Assembly (NCBI GenBank): GCA_937981585.1
Contig: CALJOA010000112.1
Location: 1 to 37,692 of the forward strand
Direction of reading: 5' to 3'
Source of the DNA: an uncultured Pirellulaceae bacterium
Lineage (GTDB): Bacteria; Planctomycetota; Planctomycetia; Pirellulales; Pirellulaceae
Length of the DNA: 37,692 bases
Shown here: piece after piece, positions 8,562-19,683 of the stretch
Numbering within the stretch: position 1 is the stretch's first letter
How the letters are laid out: every line of letters starts with the position of its first letter
Notes under the pieces: model-generated
What the model saw: the letters and a program-made list of their open reading frames with translations, nothing else
Databases searched by the model: none
What the model was told of the DNA's origin: nothing
Position numbers and translations under genes: made by a program

Positions 8562-11459
8562 TCAAAAATCAACCAATTCAACATCAAACTTCAAAACCGA
8601 ATTGGCTTTGATTTTCGGCAACTCGTGATCCCCGTAAGCAAGTTTGCTGGGAATGTACAATGTTGCCTTGGATCCTTTGTTGAGCAGTCGGATACCTTCC
8701 TGCCAGCCAGGGATAAGCGACGCCAGCTTGAACTGTGGCGCCTCTCCACCGCGTTCAATTGACGAATCAAAGACCGTGCCATCAAGCAGTGTGCCGTGAT
8801 AGTGAACCGAAACGGTAGAGTCGACTGGAACCCGTGGCCCTTCGCCTTCTTTGTTGATCACGTAACGCAAACCTGAAAGAGTTTTCGAAGCGGCGATCCC
8901 TTTGGCTTTCAAATGTCTGTCGATTTTTTCTTCGTCGGTCTGCTTTAGATCGGTCTTTGAAACGGATGGCTTTGGAGCGACCGGTTTCTTGCTGACGCCC
9001 TTCTTGGACGGATCGGCCTTGCCGGCCTCCTCGGCTGGTCCAAGGGCGTACAAACGATTGGCTCCGTGGACCCAAAGCCGTTCGCCATCACTGTAGAGAT
9101 TGCCAACTGGAGCGAGGGTCCCAAGATCGACGTGCGACTTGGCGATAATCTTCGCATCGCCTTGGTCGCCGTTGAGGTCAAACTGATAGATCGTGTCTTC
9201 GACGGGCATGTAGATACCATCTGGCGTCAGCATTCCGCGTCCAAGAGATTGTTTTCCATCAAAAACCTGCTCGGCGCCCCAAACCATCCTTCCATGGCCG
9301 GCCAAATCGTAAGCGATAATTGTTTCGGTCCCGGCGGCATAAAGCATGTCATTGTAGACGCCCAAAATGTAGTCGACCTTGAATCCGATTGGAGTCGTCT
9401 CGGTTCGCCAAATTGCTTTTCCGGAATTTCGATCATACGCGACAATTGTTTCGGAATCGGAGTTAAAGCAGATCATCTGCCGACGATACGGCACGATGAT
9501 GTCGCTTGACCAACCTGAAAAAGTCAAACGATCGCGCAACCTGTTGTTGCGTTGTGCAGTTGAATCCCGAGTGCCCGCACGCTCGTAGCGCTTGGCAAAT
9601 CGAATGGTGCCTGACGCAGGGTCAAGGACGAACACGACTCCCAGCCCACAACTGACGAACAGATCACTTCCTTCGATCGAAAGGTTGATTGCTGACCAGG
9701 GCGCCGCGCCTGTCAAGGGCTCGTCACAGAGGAACGATTTCCAAATCGTCTTTCCTTCCTGATTTGGATCCAGTGCGTAAATTGAAATTGCTCCGCCGGT
9801 GTTGACGGGCACGATGATCGTATCGCCGTAACCGATGGGCGCCGCCATGAATCCAGCGTTGGAAATCCAGGGTGAGTCGCCTTCGGCCAAAATCTCTTCG
9901 GCAGAATGCTCCTCTCCCTCAGGGGCTTTGCGGGGCAGCGTCCACTGCACCCGTCCGCTGACTGAATCGTAGGCCGTCAAGAAGTTTAACCTGGTTCGAC
10001 GGATCGAAAAATTCAATTGAGGCCTGGCCTGGTTTTTGGCTGCTTTGTATTTGACTCCGAAACTTTCGCCTTCGATCGCATACAAATTCTTTTGGTGGAT
10101 CGACATCTGCTGATAGATCTGATCCCCAAATAATTGGACTTCGGTAAGCCCGGTAGGAATGGGTGACAAGCTAGGAGGTTTCTTCTTGTCGCCCTTTTTT
10201 CGACGGTTTCGTTTGGGTCTCGGTCGAAACATCTCAAGCGACCGGGTTACTTCGTCCAAGCGAAAAATGTTGTGCCAGGCACTGCGCCACTCAATTGCAC
10301 CTTCAAGTGTGGTTTGTTGGAGCGATTGTTTGGCCAGCTTGGATATCTTCTTCCGATTCCATACCGCGATGTCCGATCCGGTTTTAAAGAAGACGCGATC
10401 ACCATCGATCAACAAGTGGCCGGTCGGTCGCCAGGTTTTCTTACGCCACGAAGTAATCAATTCCTCTTCCAGGTCATCAACGGTCTGCAATACCTCAGCA
10501 CCAGAAGCGTTCCCTCCAGTCAGCATCGCGCCGTTAACGTCGGCCGCTTTTAAATATGCTTCCTGTGGATCGAAATAGAACTGCCAGACAGCAGCCAGAT
10601 CCTGGCTCATTGTATCCTTGGGTAGTGGCGGCATCGTGCCGTAGCGCCGGGCGTCGCCCATCGGGTTGTTCCAGCTGGTCAAGTAGGAAAGATCGGAATT
10701 CGATGCAGCCAGCTGGGCCAGTGAACGACGAATCATACCGGGCTGCTCTGAGCTACCGTTGATGTCGGTCGCCTGTTTCAAAGATTCCTCGGCTAGATTG
10801 ACGTCGCCAAGGAACGCCTGACAAAGCGCGATTCGTGAGTAGACCTCATCCATCGGCATCGTCGGATCGGGATGCTGTGTGGCAATTTTTTCGAACAGAC
10901 GGCGGGCACCAATAAAATCGTATCGGTCGAGGAAGATACAACCAAGTGAATAAGCGGCTTCGTCTCCGAGAGAGCTGACAAAGTACGAACGCACGATTTT
11001 GTTCAGCGCTTCTGTGTCACTTGGTCCGGTCGCTTGAGCCAGGATTTCTTTTACCTCCGCATCGGCCAAAACGCGATAGGCCTGCAACCCCTCCGGTGGA
11101 AGATTGGCAAGGATTGCTTCTACTTGTTGGACTAGCGAGAAGTAAGTCTTGCCATCCTCGGAGTAAAGCGAATCACCGCTCCGTTGCAGGACGGCTTGCC
11201 ACAACTGCGACGCGACGCGGTAGTTCCCGTCGTTTTTGATTCTCTCGGCCTGTTGAAGAATCGATTCAAGATCAGGATCGGTTTTGAGCACTCCGCCGGA
11301 TTCGGTATCAGGCTTGTCCTCAACACGGACACCCATGTCGATGCCCAAACCGCCACGAAAGACTTGAGCCGAGCAGGAAAAACTCGCGCCAAAACCGATT
11401 ACTGCGACCAGCAATGACCGAAAAAAGGTTTTCGAAAATTTAAGTTTTAACCTGTCCAT
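8562..11459 (-). CDS. Secreted PQQ-type beta-propeller fused to FKBP prolyl isomerase
   Basis: I chose the ATG at 11459. It follows AGGA by 7 nt, starts a signal peptide (cleavage near S-C-S-A-Q), and avoids overlap with the upstream gene, which stops at 11468. The mature protein has a TPR-like helical part (about residues 55-270) and a PQQ/WD-like propeller (about 330-820) with repeated blades such as VFVLDPASGTIRFAKRYERA and IVAYDRNSGKAIWRTE. After a Lys/Pro-rich linker comes a complete C-terminal FKBP domain (last 110 residues) with VSVHYHGTLLDGTVFDSS and GWQEGIRLLNKGSKA. FKBPs catalyse cis-trans isomerisation of X-Pro bonds. Propeller blades of this type either bind quinone cofactors or act as protein scaffolds; no cofactor ligands are identified here. 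The fusion suggests a periplasmic folding factor serving the operon's other exported proteins (inference). Confidence 0.88.
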   Translation of the reverse strand: MDRLKLKFSKTFFRSLLVAVIGFGASFSCSAQVFRGGLGIDMGVRVEDKPDTESGGVLKTDPDLESILQQAERIKNDGNYRVASQLWQAVLQRSGDSLYSEDGKTYFSLVQQVEAILANLPPEGLQAYRVLADAEVKEILAQATGPSDTEALNKIVRSYFVSSLGDEAAYSLGCIFLDRYDFIGARRLFEKIATQHPDPTMPMDEVYSRIALCQAFLGDVNLAEESLKQATDINGSSEQPGMIRRSLAQLAASNSDLSYLTSWNNPMGDARRYGTMPPLPKDTMSQDLAAVWQFYFDPQEAYLKAADVNGAMLTGGNASGAEVLQTVDDLEEELITSWRKKTWRPTGHLLIDGDRVFFKTGSDIAVWNRKKISKLAKQSLQQTTLEGAIEWRSAWHNIFRLDEVTRSLEMFRPRPKRNRRKKGDKKKPPSLSPIPTGLTEVQLFGDQIYQQMSIHQKNLYAIEGESFGVKYKAAKNQARPQLNFSIRRTRLNFLTAYDSVSGRVQWTLPRKAPEGEEHSAEEILAEGDSPWISNAGFMAAPIGYGDTIIVPVNTGGAISIYALDPNQEGKTIWKSFLCDEPLTGAAPWSAINLSIEGSDLFVSCGLGVVFVLDPASGTIRFAKRYERAGTRDSTAQRNNRLRDRLTFSGWSSDIIVPYRRQMICFNSDSETIVAYDRNSGKAIWRTETTPIGFKVDYILGVYNDMLYAAGTETIIAYDLAGHGRMVWGAEQVFDGKQSLGRGMLTPDGIYMPVEDTIYQFDLNGDQGDAKIIAKSHVDLGTLAPVGNLYSDGERLWVHGANRLYALGPAEEAGKADPSKKGVSKKPVAPKPSVSKTDLKQTDEEKIDRHLKAKGIAASKTLSGLRYVINKEGEGPRVPVDSTVSVHYHGTLLDGTVFDSSIERGGEAPQFKLASLIPGWQEGIRLLNKGSKATLYIPSKLAYGDHELPKIKANSVLKFDVELVDF

Positions 11460-11467
11460 GATTTGTC

Positions 11468-13759
11468 CTATCGTTTCTTGCCCCAATACCAGCCGAGAAA
11501 CTGTTCCAACGCCAGAACGCCGAACAACAACATCAGAATCGTTAACCAAATCTCTGTGTTGCCACCTGAAACGGTTTGCTCACTCAAATCCTGTGACGAA
11601 ATCATTTTGACTTTGTCACCAAAAAAATCGCCTTCCAGTGACGCCGCCGGCAAGCGCTTGAGTTGACTCTCTCGCGGATCGAGCTTTGCCGCAAAGAGCA
11701 CGTTTTCTTTTTGACCGGTATGGCGATTGAGCTCAAGATCATAAAAGCCGCGACGTTCGATGCTGTCGAAGCTGACTTTGTAAATCTCGCTTTGTTTTGC
11801 TTCTTCCGAATCGTCCAACGGTCGAGCGACGGCTTCCGTCTTTTCGTTTTTCGGATTCCGCATTCCGACTCGTCCTTGATAGGCCGAAACGTCGAGCTTG
11901 AAATTGATATCTCCGCCGATTTCAACGGAACTATCTTCGCCGCCCGATCCGACAAGGTAATCGATCAAGTCAACCATTACCGGCGGGAATGTCGGGCTAC
12001 TGGGCCACATCGTCCAATCACCGTCGCCCGGAATCGTAAAAACAACCACGTTGCCCGCGCCCAGAGTCTTGTCGACCATCGCCGGCGATTTCTGGTCATC
12101 GCTCAATCGTAGTGGCACCTCGACCTGCGTTCCGACCAAAGACTCAGGAAGAATCGAAGTCCACCAACTGAACACATCGACATTGCTGAGGCTCGAAGCA
12201 TCGCTACCAACGATCGTTCGCAATGACGGATGGACTTGTGCATCGACTTCAAAGTTGACCCACCGCGCCATCGTGGGGTCACCGCTGATTTCAACCAGCC
12301 CGAGCGGAGAAAGGCCCTCGCCATCGCGATAGAAGGCTTCGTTAAATGTCTTGGCACGAACTCGATTACCGGGCATGAACACCAGTGAGCCACCGTCTTC
12401 GACCCAAGTCTCGAGCGACTCGACTCGCGCTCCCGAAGCCTCATCGACATTGCAGAGAAAGATGACTGAGAAATCCGACAGCGAAACAGTTTCCAGTTCG
12501 CTGGCCGTGACGACTTCCATATCCAGACCGGTCCCGGCAACTGCGAGGCTGTTGAGGTAGTGTGTTTCGCTGCGCTCCGAAGAAGCCGATGGGTCGCCGT
12601 CGACCAGGAGAACCGAAATTCCATCGATCACTCGTGAAGCGTAGAGTCCGATACTGTCGTCGAGCAACTGGTCGGCGACCAAGCCTTCTTCGCCCAGCGA
12701 CGCCCGATCAATTTCGGCTCTGACCCGGTAATTCGCAAACCGCGCTTTGACTTCTGGTTCGGGATTGAGCAAATCTACGCCCGACGCCTGGGGTGGGAAC
12801 ACGTAACGGAACGCAAGTTCTTGGGTTTGGCCGGGCGCGATCGAAGCGATCGTTTCATAGTCCGGCTGTCCGTCATCGACCTGGAGGAGAATTCGCACCT
12901 GCTCGGCGGTTCGCGTTCCATAGTTGGCGACCGAAACATTGAACTGAATGACTTTGTCCGCGACTTGAAGGTTCTCGGGACGCACGCTGGTGATCGCCAG
13001 ATTTTGGTCCGCCGAACTGCCCACGTCGATCAAGAAGCAACCGGCCGTTGTTTCGGAGATTTCTGTCGTCAGTTTGTTGGGCGCGTTTTCGCTTTCGGCA
13101 TCCAGGGAGCTGGTCCAGTCGGATTCACGCATGTCGGAGAAGATGTAAACCACTCGCCCCCCCGACTCTCGCTGACCACTGACGTAACGTTTGAGCTCAC
13201 CCAGCGAAGCACTGTAGTCGGCAACGAGGTCGGAACATTCGAGGTCGTCAATCGTCTGGTTCAGAGTTGCCAGTGTGCTGGGTGTAAGCGGTTCATTGGC
13301 CAACAGCGGCTGTTCGGGATCGCTGGTCAACATGACCGTCAGCCAATCATCGGTCTTGGTTGATTCGGCAAACCGCCCCATCATTTCTTTGGTGCTGCTT
13401 TTAATGCTGTCGAAAGCGGGCTGCGACCCGTTGAGGATTTTTTGGCTGAGCGAATCATCGATCAGGATAACGCGTTCGAGCTTCTGAGATTGTTGAAGCA
13501 CATTGGTAACGCTCGACGGCAGGAAAGGTCGAGCCAGCATAAGCGCGATCAACAGCATCGCAAGACAGCGAAGCAACAGAAGAATAAAGTTCTCAATTTG
13601 AACACGGCGACGGTTTTTTTTGTCGGCTTCGAACAAAAAGTCCATCGCTGCCCAGTCGACGATCTTGAATCGGCGCTTGTTGAGCAAGTGGATCAGGATC
13701 GGCGATGCTACAGCCAGTCCTCCCAACAACATCCACGGATTCAAAAACCAGGTCAGCAT
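11468..13759 (-). CDS. BatA-like membrane protein with VWA-like domain
   Basis: The N terminus (MLTWFLNPWMLLGGLAVASP, then an I-L-I-H-L-L-N-K-R segment) is the typical start of the BatA N-terminal domain, with helices at about 6-24 and 57-78. A VWA-like domain follows with metal-site motif D-D-S-L-S from residue 101. Next come CARF-like beta sections, an amidotransferase-like region (about 375-600), and a C-terminal transmembrane helix just before the final W-Y-W-G-K-K-R. The ATG is preceded by AGGA at 7 nt. The gene sits directly between the DUF58 gene and the PQQ-FKBP gene (8-nt spacing). BatA proteins are known partners of MoxR ATPases in Bat loci, linked to oxidative-stress tolerance in Bacteroides; the precise role here is unknown. 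Confidence 0.88.
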   Translation of the reverse strand: MLTWFLNPWMLLGGLAVASPILIHLLNKRRFKIVDWAAMDFLFEADKKNRRRVQIENFILLLLRCLAMLLIALMLARPFLPSSVTNVLQQSQKLERVILIDDSLSQKILNGSQPAFDSIKSSTKEMMGRFAESTKTDDWLTVMLTSDPEQPLLANEPLTPSTLATLNQTIDDLECSDLVADYSASLGELKRYVSGQRESGGRVVYIFSDMRESDWTSSLDAESENAPNKLTTEISETTAGCFLIDVGSSADQNLAITSVRPENLQVADKVIQFNVSVANYGTRTAEQVRILLQVDDGQPDYETIASIAPGQTQELAFRYVFPPQASGVDLLNPEPEVKARFANYRVRAEIDRASLGEEGLVADQLLDDSIGLYASRVIDGISVLLVDGDPSASSERSETHYLNSLAVAGTGLDMEVVTASELETVSLSDFSVIFLCNVDEASGARVESLETWVEDGGSLVFMPGNRVRAKTFNEAFYRDGEGLSPLGLVEISGDPTMARWVNFEVDAQVHPSLRTIVGSDASSLSNVDVFSWWTSILPESLVGTQVEVPLRLSDDQKSPAMVDKTLGAGNVVVFTIPGDGDWTMWPSSPTFPPVMVDLIDYLVGSGGEDSSVEIGGDINFKLDVSAYQGRVGMRNPKNEKTEAVARPLDDSEEAKQSEIYKVSFDSIERRGFYDLELNRHTGQKENVLFAAKLDPRESQLKRLPAASLEGDFFGDKVKMISSQDLSEQTVSGGNTEIWLTILMLLFGVLALEQFLGWYWGKKR

Positions 13760-13892
13760 TAAAGTTCCTATCGCCTATCGTCGTAATTATCAGTTCAAAC
13801 TCGAAGCGCAAGCCAGTGGGGCTTGGTGAGGTGGAATTCCCCACTGGCTGGCGTTTCGAGCTTTTGTAGAAGTTAAAATTATCCAGTCCCGA

Positions 13893-14822
13893 CTAAAACA
13901 GTTTACGCCGTGATTTGGCGCGGAAGTTCAAGTAGCTCGAAAGCACTCCATCAAGCGGTTTGGATGTGTCCAGCAGGACGTGATCGATACCTGCAGACGC
14001 ACAAACCTTTTTGACTCGCGTCATGTAACGATCCAACGCTTCCATGTACGACTTTCGCAGCGCCCGGGGTTCGGTATGCAACTCGGCGTCGACTTCGATA
14101 CCTCGAAACAAAGTGTTTTCTTGAAACGGGAATTCCAGTTCGTCGTTGTGCATTACGTGGAACACCACGACTTCGTGTCGTCGCAAACGAAACTGCTGCA
14201 ATGATTTTCCCAACTCATCGGGATCAATAAACAAATCCGAAAACAGGACCACCAAACCGCGTTGGCGAATTTGAGCCGCCAGCGCCAAAAACGGGTCGGC
14301 GACATCAGTCGTGTTGTCCGGCTCAATTTGTTCCAGCTCGTGAAACAGCATTTTCATGTGCGAAGGATGCGAAGACGATTTGAAGTTCTTGTCGATCTTG
14401 TTGCTAAACAACACCATCCCGACAGCGTCCTGTTGCTGTTGCATCATATAGCCAACACTAGCGGCGGCTGTCGCAGCGTAATCGAATTTGCTCCAGCCCC
14501 CCTCTTCGCCGTATCGCATCGATTTACTGCAATCGACGATCAGGTGACATTTGAGGTTAGTTTCTTCTTCGTACTCTTTAATGTACAGCCGATCAGTCTT
14601 TGACCAGACTTTCCAGTCGATGTGCCGCAGGTCGTCACCTGGAGCGTACTCGCGATGGGCGGCAAACTCGATCGCAAATCCGTTGTATGGACTGCGGTGC
14701 TGACCGGTGATGAATCCTTCTACGACCAATCTCGCGCGGACGTCAAGCCGCTTGATCTTGTCAAGCGTTTTTGCGTCAAGGTATTTTGTGCCCGAGTTTT
14801 CAGAAGTTGACATCTTTGCCAT
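13893..14822 (-). CDS. DUF58 family protein
   Basis: This 309-aa soluble protein carries the DUF58 signature Y-A-P-G-D-D-L-R-H-I-D-W (about residues 59-70) followed by a VWA fold with metal-site motif D-C-S-K-S at 97-101 and LVVLFSDLFIDPDELG in the second half. DUF58 proteins are nearly always encoded beside MoxR ATPases and are thought to be their VWA-domain partners; here moxR lies 119 nt upstream. Two possible starts, ATG at 14822 and 14813, both have weak ribosome sites, and I used the longer one. The length is normal for the family and no key residue is missing. Confidence 0.93.
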   Translation of the reverse strand: MAKMSTSENSGTKYLDAKTLDKIKRLDVRARLVVEGFITGQHRSPYNGFAIEFAAHREYAPGDDLRHIDWKVWSKTDRLYIKEYEEETNLKCHLIVDCSKSMRYGEEGGWSKFDYAATAAASVGYMMQQQQDAVGMVLFSNKIDKNFKSSSHPSHMKMLFHELEQIEPDNTTDVADPFLALAAQIRQRGLVVLFSDLFIDPDELGKSLQQFRLRRHEVVVFHVMHNDELEFPFQENTLFRGIEVDAELHTEPRALRKSYMEALDRYMTRVKKVCASAGIDHVLLDTSKPLDGVLSSYLNFRAKSRRKLF

Positions 14823-14941
14823 CTACAGAGTTTCAATAAACAGGAAAATACAATCGGGCACGTTGATGCTGCATTAGTGCGCGTGCTCGCCGACAGAAAC
14901 TGCCACGATTTAAACCGCCACGGTTTACTAGTCAAATAACA

Positions 14942-16012
<1,071 letters not shown>

Positions 16013-16478
16013 ATCTTATTTCCTGTTGCATTGGATTAGTGTCAAGAAAGCAGTCGGCTAACTTCGCCGCGAGCAATCGTAGTTGAGTTGGACAATTCCC
16101 GTGTAAGTATTGTCGTTGGTCGATCTTCCGATTTTAACCCACGATGCACCGTTTGTGCCAGTTTCGTGAGGGATTCTGTCCGATTGGGTGGGTATTAATC
16201 AAAAAGAGATCGGATTGGTCAAATTTCGTTTGTTTCCAGATTCTGCTTGATGAAGACAGTCTTTCAACAATTTAAGAGCGGCATTTCGCATTGTTTTTTC
16301 TCGAGGGTTTAGAGCTTGGTATGAGAACACACTGTTTTTCAAGTTCGCCTGAATCGAGAATGCCGCGGTTTCCTCAATTCATGAAATATCCGGGTGAGCG
16401 CTACAGCAGTCCTCGCCTCCAAGAAAGACCTGTCAGAATACGCTTGGTTCAGTCGATCGAACATGAAATAATAGTCGA
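16013..16478. other. Divergent intergenic region between moxR operon and VWA gene
   Basis: This 466-nt stretch must hold promoters for the leftward moxR operon and for the rightward VWA/secreted-protein pair. I see no convincing -35/-10 pair, no long inverted repeat and no coding sequence. The short open frame around 16291-16482 has no coding-like composition. Confidence 0.6.
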
Positions 16479-17549
16479 ATGACTCAAGCCGGGGCCAATT
16501 CAAAACCGTTGCCTGCATCGCAAGCCGATCTCGGCGAGCGGGCGGCCAATAGCTGGCGTCCTATGTTGTTGTCGTTTCTGACTCACTTTTTCTTAGTTCT
16601 TTTGTTGGTACTTTTTGGCTTTTTCAATCGAAGCGCTGCTCCCGAGGGCGATTTGCGTCGTGCTGGAATTGTTCTTTCTGCAACCAACGCTGAAAAAGAA
16701 ACCGAGTACCTCAACGAAAAAGATTTAGCTGAAGAATCTTCCGAAGACGCTCAGTCGGAGAGTGTTGAGGCTTCGGTTGCTCCCCCACCGGCACCGCCAT
16801 CGCTTAGCAACCCAGTAACTCAAGACCTTCCTGATCTTCCGGGAATGGAGGCGCTCAACCCGAATCAGTTTGACGCCAACCAAATGGCCGAGTCCCCCAG
16901 ACAGGCGGACACCAGCACTCACTATGAGCTTTCCGAGGACGACCTGAAGCTGATCGCGGCCGACCAACGATTGATCAATTCGCGAAAACCGGTTGGCGAG
17001 CCGGCGACATTGAGTGTTTTTGGTGCAGGCGGATTGAAAGGGCGCTCGTTTGTATTCGTGATCGACCGTTCGCAAAGCATGGGAGCATCGGGGTTGGGGG
17101 TGATCCAGGCCGCACATATCGAATTGACCGCCGCGATCGACCAGCTTCAGCCGCACCACAAATTTCAGATTGTCGGCTATCATGAGCGAACGGTTACGAT
17201 TTCTAAACGTCAGTTGCTAAACGCGACAGCCGAAAACAAAAAGCTCGTCCCTGAGTTTATTCGCAAACTGGCGGCGTTTGGGGGAACGAATCATGAAAAC
17301 GGCTTGTTCGCAGCCATCGCATTCAAACCTGACGTTATCGTATTAATGACCGATGGAGGTTATCCTGAACTCAATGATTGGAAGATCGCCGAACTGGATC
17401 GGATGTCCAAAAAGGGCAGCTCGATTCACTGTATCCAATTTGGAGTCGGTGCCTTGCAGGAACAGATTAACTTCATGACCAAACTCTCGGCCAAGACTTC
17501 AGGCTCATTCCGTTACGTTGATGTGATGAAGTGGAACAAGTCAGAGTGA
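16479..17549 (+). CDS. Membrane-anchored VWA protein
   Basis: This 356-aa protein has a short cytoplasmic head, one transmembrane helix (about 29-49), a Glu/Pro-rich linker (about 70-175), and a VWA domain from about 188 to the end. The metal-site motif D-R-S-Q-S starts at residue 196, with a threonine in GGTNHENGL and DVIVLMTDGG downstream, so the adhesion site looks complete. The layout is that of planctomycete proteins in which a TonB/ExoB-like anchored stalk carries VWA outside the membrane. The start ATG has no clear ribosome site, but an in-frame TGA 15 nt upstream limits alternatives. It is followed 11 nt later by a secreted-protein gene. The ligand is unknown. Confidence 0.88.
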   Translation: MTQAGANSKPLPASQADLGERAANSWRPMLLSFLTHFFLVLLLVLFGFFNRSAAPEGDLRRAGIVLSATNAEKETEYLNEKDLAEESSEDAQSESVEASVAPPPAPPSLSNPVTQDLPDLPGMEALNPNQFDANQMAESPRQADTSTHYELSEDDLKLIAADQRLINSRKPVGEPATLSVFGAGGLKGRSFVFVIDRSQSMGASGLGVIQAAHIELTAAIDQLQPHHKFQIVGYHERTVTISKRQLLNATAENKKLVPEFIRKLAAFGGTNHENGLFAAIAFKPDVIVLMTDGGYPELNDWKIAELDRMSKKGSSIHCIQFGVGALQEQINFMTKLSAKTSGSFRYVDVMKWNKSE

Positions 17550-17560
17550 GAAAGTAAAAC

Positions 17561-19660
17561 GTGAATCTCATCAGAATCAGACTCTTATTGGCTTGCGCGA
17601 TCACGTCGCTGGTTTTGCCAGTGCAAACTGACGCCGCCGCCGACGAGCTCCAGCTCAATCTCGATGGTGGATCTGTCATCACAGTTGAGGTCGCCAGCCT
17701 GACGATCAACTGGACCGATGTCATGGAAAACGGAGACATGACAACTAAAGAAATTCCGTTCGCTGACGTCAAACAGCTACTGCTCTGCAAAGCCCCTGCG
17801 AGCAAGCAGGTCGCTCAGATTCGCCGCTACCTCAGTCAGCTTGAAAGCGACAGTTACCTCGAACGTGAGGAGGCCGAGAAGCAACTCTCCGATCCAAAAG
17901 TTGGTGGGCGATTTAGGTCACTGATCAAAATCCGTTCGGAGCAAGGCCCTTTCGAAGTTCGCTATCGCGTCAATCGAATTCTTGAACGCCTCAATAACGA
18001 AGACGAGTTGCCCAACAACGAGTTCGATCAACTCACCCTCAAAGACGGTTCGGTTTTCGAAGGCGATGCCGGTGAGCTGATAATTCAATGTGACTTTCGC
18101 GGCAACGAATCAACATTCAAACGAGACGATCTTCGCTTGATCTCAACTCCGGTGAAGCTTCCCAAACTTCTTGCCGAAGATCAGGAAATCGAAGTCCGAA
18201 TGTTCCACAAACATGAAGGTACCGCCGAAAGTGGTGATCGGGTGCCTTTCTTCTATCGCGATGATCAAGTCATGGTGGATTTTGATAACGCTCCCAATGG
18301 TGCCGAACTCAAACGCCAGGTCGCAGTCAACGATACGTTCATTCCATTTGGCGTGCGGTTCGACACGGCTCAAGTTGGTTACATCGGTATCTCGGGATAC
18401 CCCTTTAAATTTCCCGACGTGCCGGTGGCGGGCAACTCGATCTGTGTTTTCGAAACGGTCGGCACTTACGCCAAACGCTTCAAAGGAATAACGGAAGTTC
18501 AATTTTGTCTTCCCAATCAGCCCGCCGTTCCGGCCGGAGTTTTTGAGATCGGCATGTTCATCGCGCGGGTCAATCATAGCCGTGACTTTATTCTCGAAGC
18601 CTACAATGCCGACGGCGAGCTCTTGGCTGCGGTGGAATCGACCGACAAGCCGTGTGCGTTTGCAGGTGTAAAATCCAATGAGCCGATCACCAAAGTTCGG
18701 ATCCTTTCCAACCCATACCTGTTCCGAATTGACAGGGCGATTGACGAAGATTATGGCTTAGACAGCATCTGTTTCTCACCGCCGGTTCCCGTTGCTAATA
18801 CCATCGATTCCCAGTCAGGCGTGGTTCGGTTGAAGAATGGTGACTTGCTCAAGGGATTCCTCGGGTTGAGCGAAGAAGAAATCGAAACCCAAGAAGCGTC
18901 TTCCGCCGTCAACGCAAAGATGTTCGACGCGATCAAAATTGTTGACGAAAATACACTCTCAATTCAAGTCTCTCCGGCTGACCGAATGACGCTGCCTCTG
19001 GACGAACTTCAGACTATCCGGTTTGCTAATCAGCTTGACGGAACACTTGGCAAAGGCAAAAAACTAAAACCTGGTGCCGCTCCGCAGCGTCCCAATACCT
19101 GGATGGCCATATTGAAAGACCGTAGCACAGTCTTTGTTGAGCCGGGTGCTAACACCATGACCAGCACCGAATTCAATCTAAGTCTTACGCCCGAGGACGT
19201 TGCTGGAATAAAAGTATCCCGAAACCCAACACGATATCCTGAAGCCGAAGACTTTAAAAAGGGAAAGCATGTCCTCGTTTTCCCGACTTGTCGAATCGCA
19301 TCGGACAAACTTAAATTTTCCGATGAAGGTTTCGAGTGGGACGAAAACGACAAGAAGCTTCAGCAGCCAGTTCATACTGGTGAAGACGAAGACGATGAAG
19401 AGGATCCGACGCCACAGTTCACTTCCGTTCAATACGCCAAAGGCAGTCCCGAAAGCACCCCTACCCTTTGGCTTTCTCCGCCGAGAAGCCAAATGCCTGG
19501 AACGGGAAGACTTCGATTGACCGATGGGCAACAGTTGACTCTGAGCGAAAACGGATTCAAGCTCGCCCGCTTTGACAAGGGCGTGGTCGTCGTTTCAGTC
19601 GCCGATCAAGAAATTCGAATCCCGATCAAGAAAGTTCTGAGTATTGACTTTCCGAGGTAA
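17561..19660 (+). CDS. Large secreted protein, possible NPCBM-like domain
   Basis: The GTG start lies 11 nt after the VWA gene stop, so the two are probably co-transcribed and translationally linked. The 699-aa product begins with a signal peptide (cleavage near D-A-A-A). A helical, HEAT-like stretch follows (about 80-150, YLEREEAEKQL then FEVRYRVNRIL). At about 235-400 comes a beta-sandwich region (GVRFDTAQVGYIGISGYPF onward). Short LSm/SH3-like strands of the type L-K-D-G-S-V-F-E-G and L-K-N-G-D-L-L-K-G repeat before and after it. No catalytic residues are recognised. The domain assignment is tentative; confidence applies to the gene, not to a function. Confidence 0.8.
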   Translation: MNLIRIRLLLACAITSLVLPVQTDAAADELQLNLDGGSVITVEVASLTINWTDVMENGDMTTKEIPFADVKQLLLCKAPASKQVAQIRRYLSQLESDSYLEREEAEKQLSDPKVGGRFRSLIKIRSEQGPFEVRYRVNRILERLNNEDELPNNEFDQLTLKDGSVFEGDAGELIIQCDFRGNESTFKRDDLRLISTPVKLPKLLAEDQEIEVRMFHKHEGTAESGDRVPFFYRDDQVMVDFDNAPNGAELKRQVAVNDTFIPFGVRFDTAQVGYIGISGYPFKFPDVPVAGNSICVFETVGTYAKRFKGITEVQFCLPNQPAVPAGVFEIGMFIARVNHSRDFILEAYNADGELLAAVESTDKPCAFAGVKSNEPITKVRILSNPYLFRIDRAIDEDYGLDSICFSPPVPVANTIDSQSGVVRLKNGDLLKGFLGLSEEEIETQEASSAVNAKMFDAIKIVDENTLSIQVSPADRMTLPLDELQTIRFANQLDGTLGKGKKLKPGAAPQRPNTWMAILKDRSTVFVEPGANTMTSTEFNLSLTPEDVAGIKVSRNPTRYPEAEDFKKGKHVLVFPTCRIASDKLKFSDEGFEWDENDKKLQQPVHTGEDEDDEEDPTPQFTSVQYAKGSPESTPTLWLSPPRSQMPGTGRLRLTDGQQLTLSENGFKLARFDKGVVVVSVADQEIRIPIKKVLSIDFPR

Positions 19661-19683
19661 TCGTTAAGTAGCTCGGCTGACTA

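Noticed and set aside
16291-16482. 63-aa open frame in front of the VWA gene
   Set aside because: Overlaps the VWA start, has no ribosome site, and its composition is not protein-like.
17547-17560. Readthrough from the VWA gene TGA into the secreted-protein gene
   Set aside because: The frame meets another TGA within five codons, and the next gene has its own start and signal peptide.
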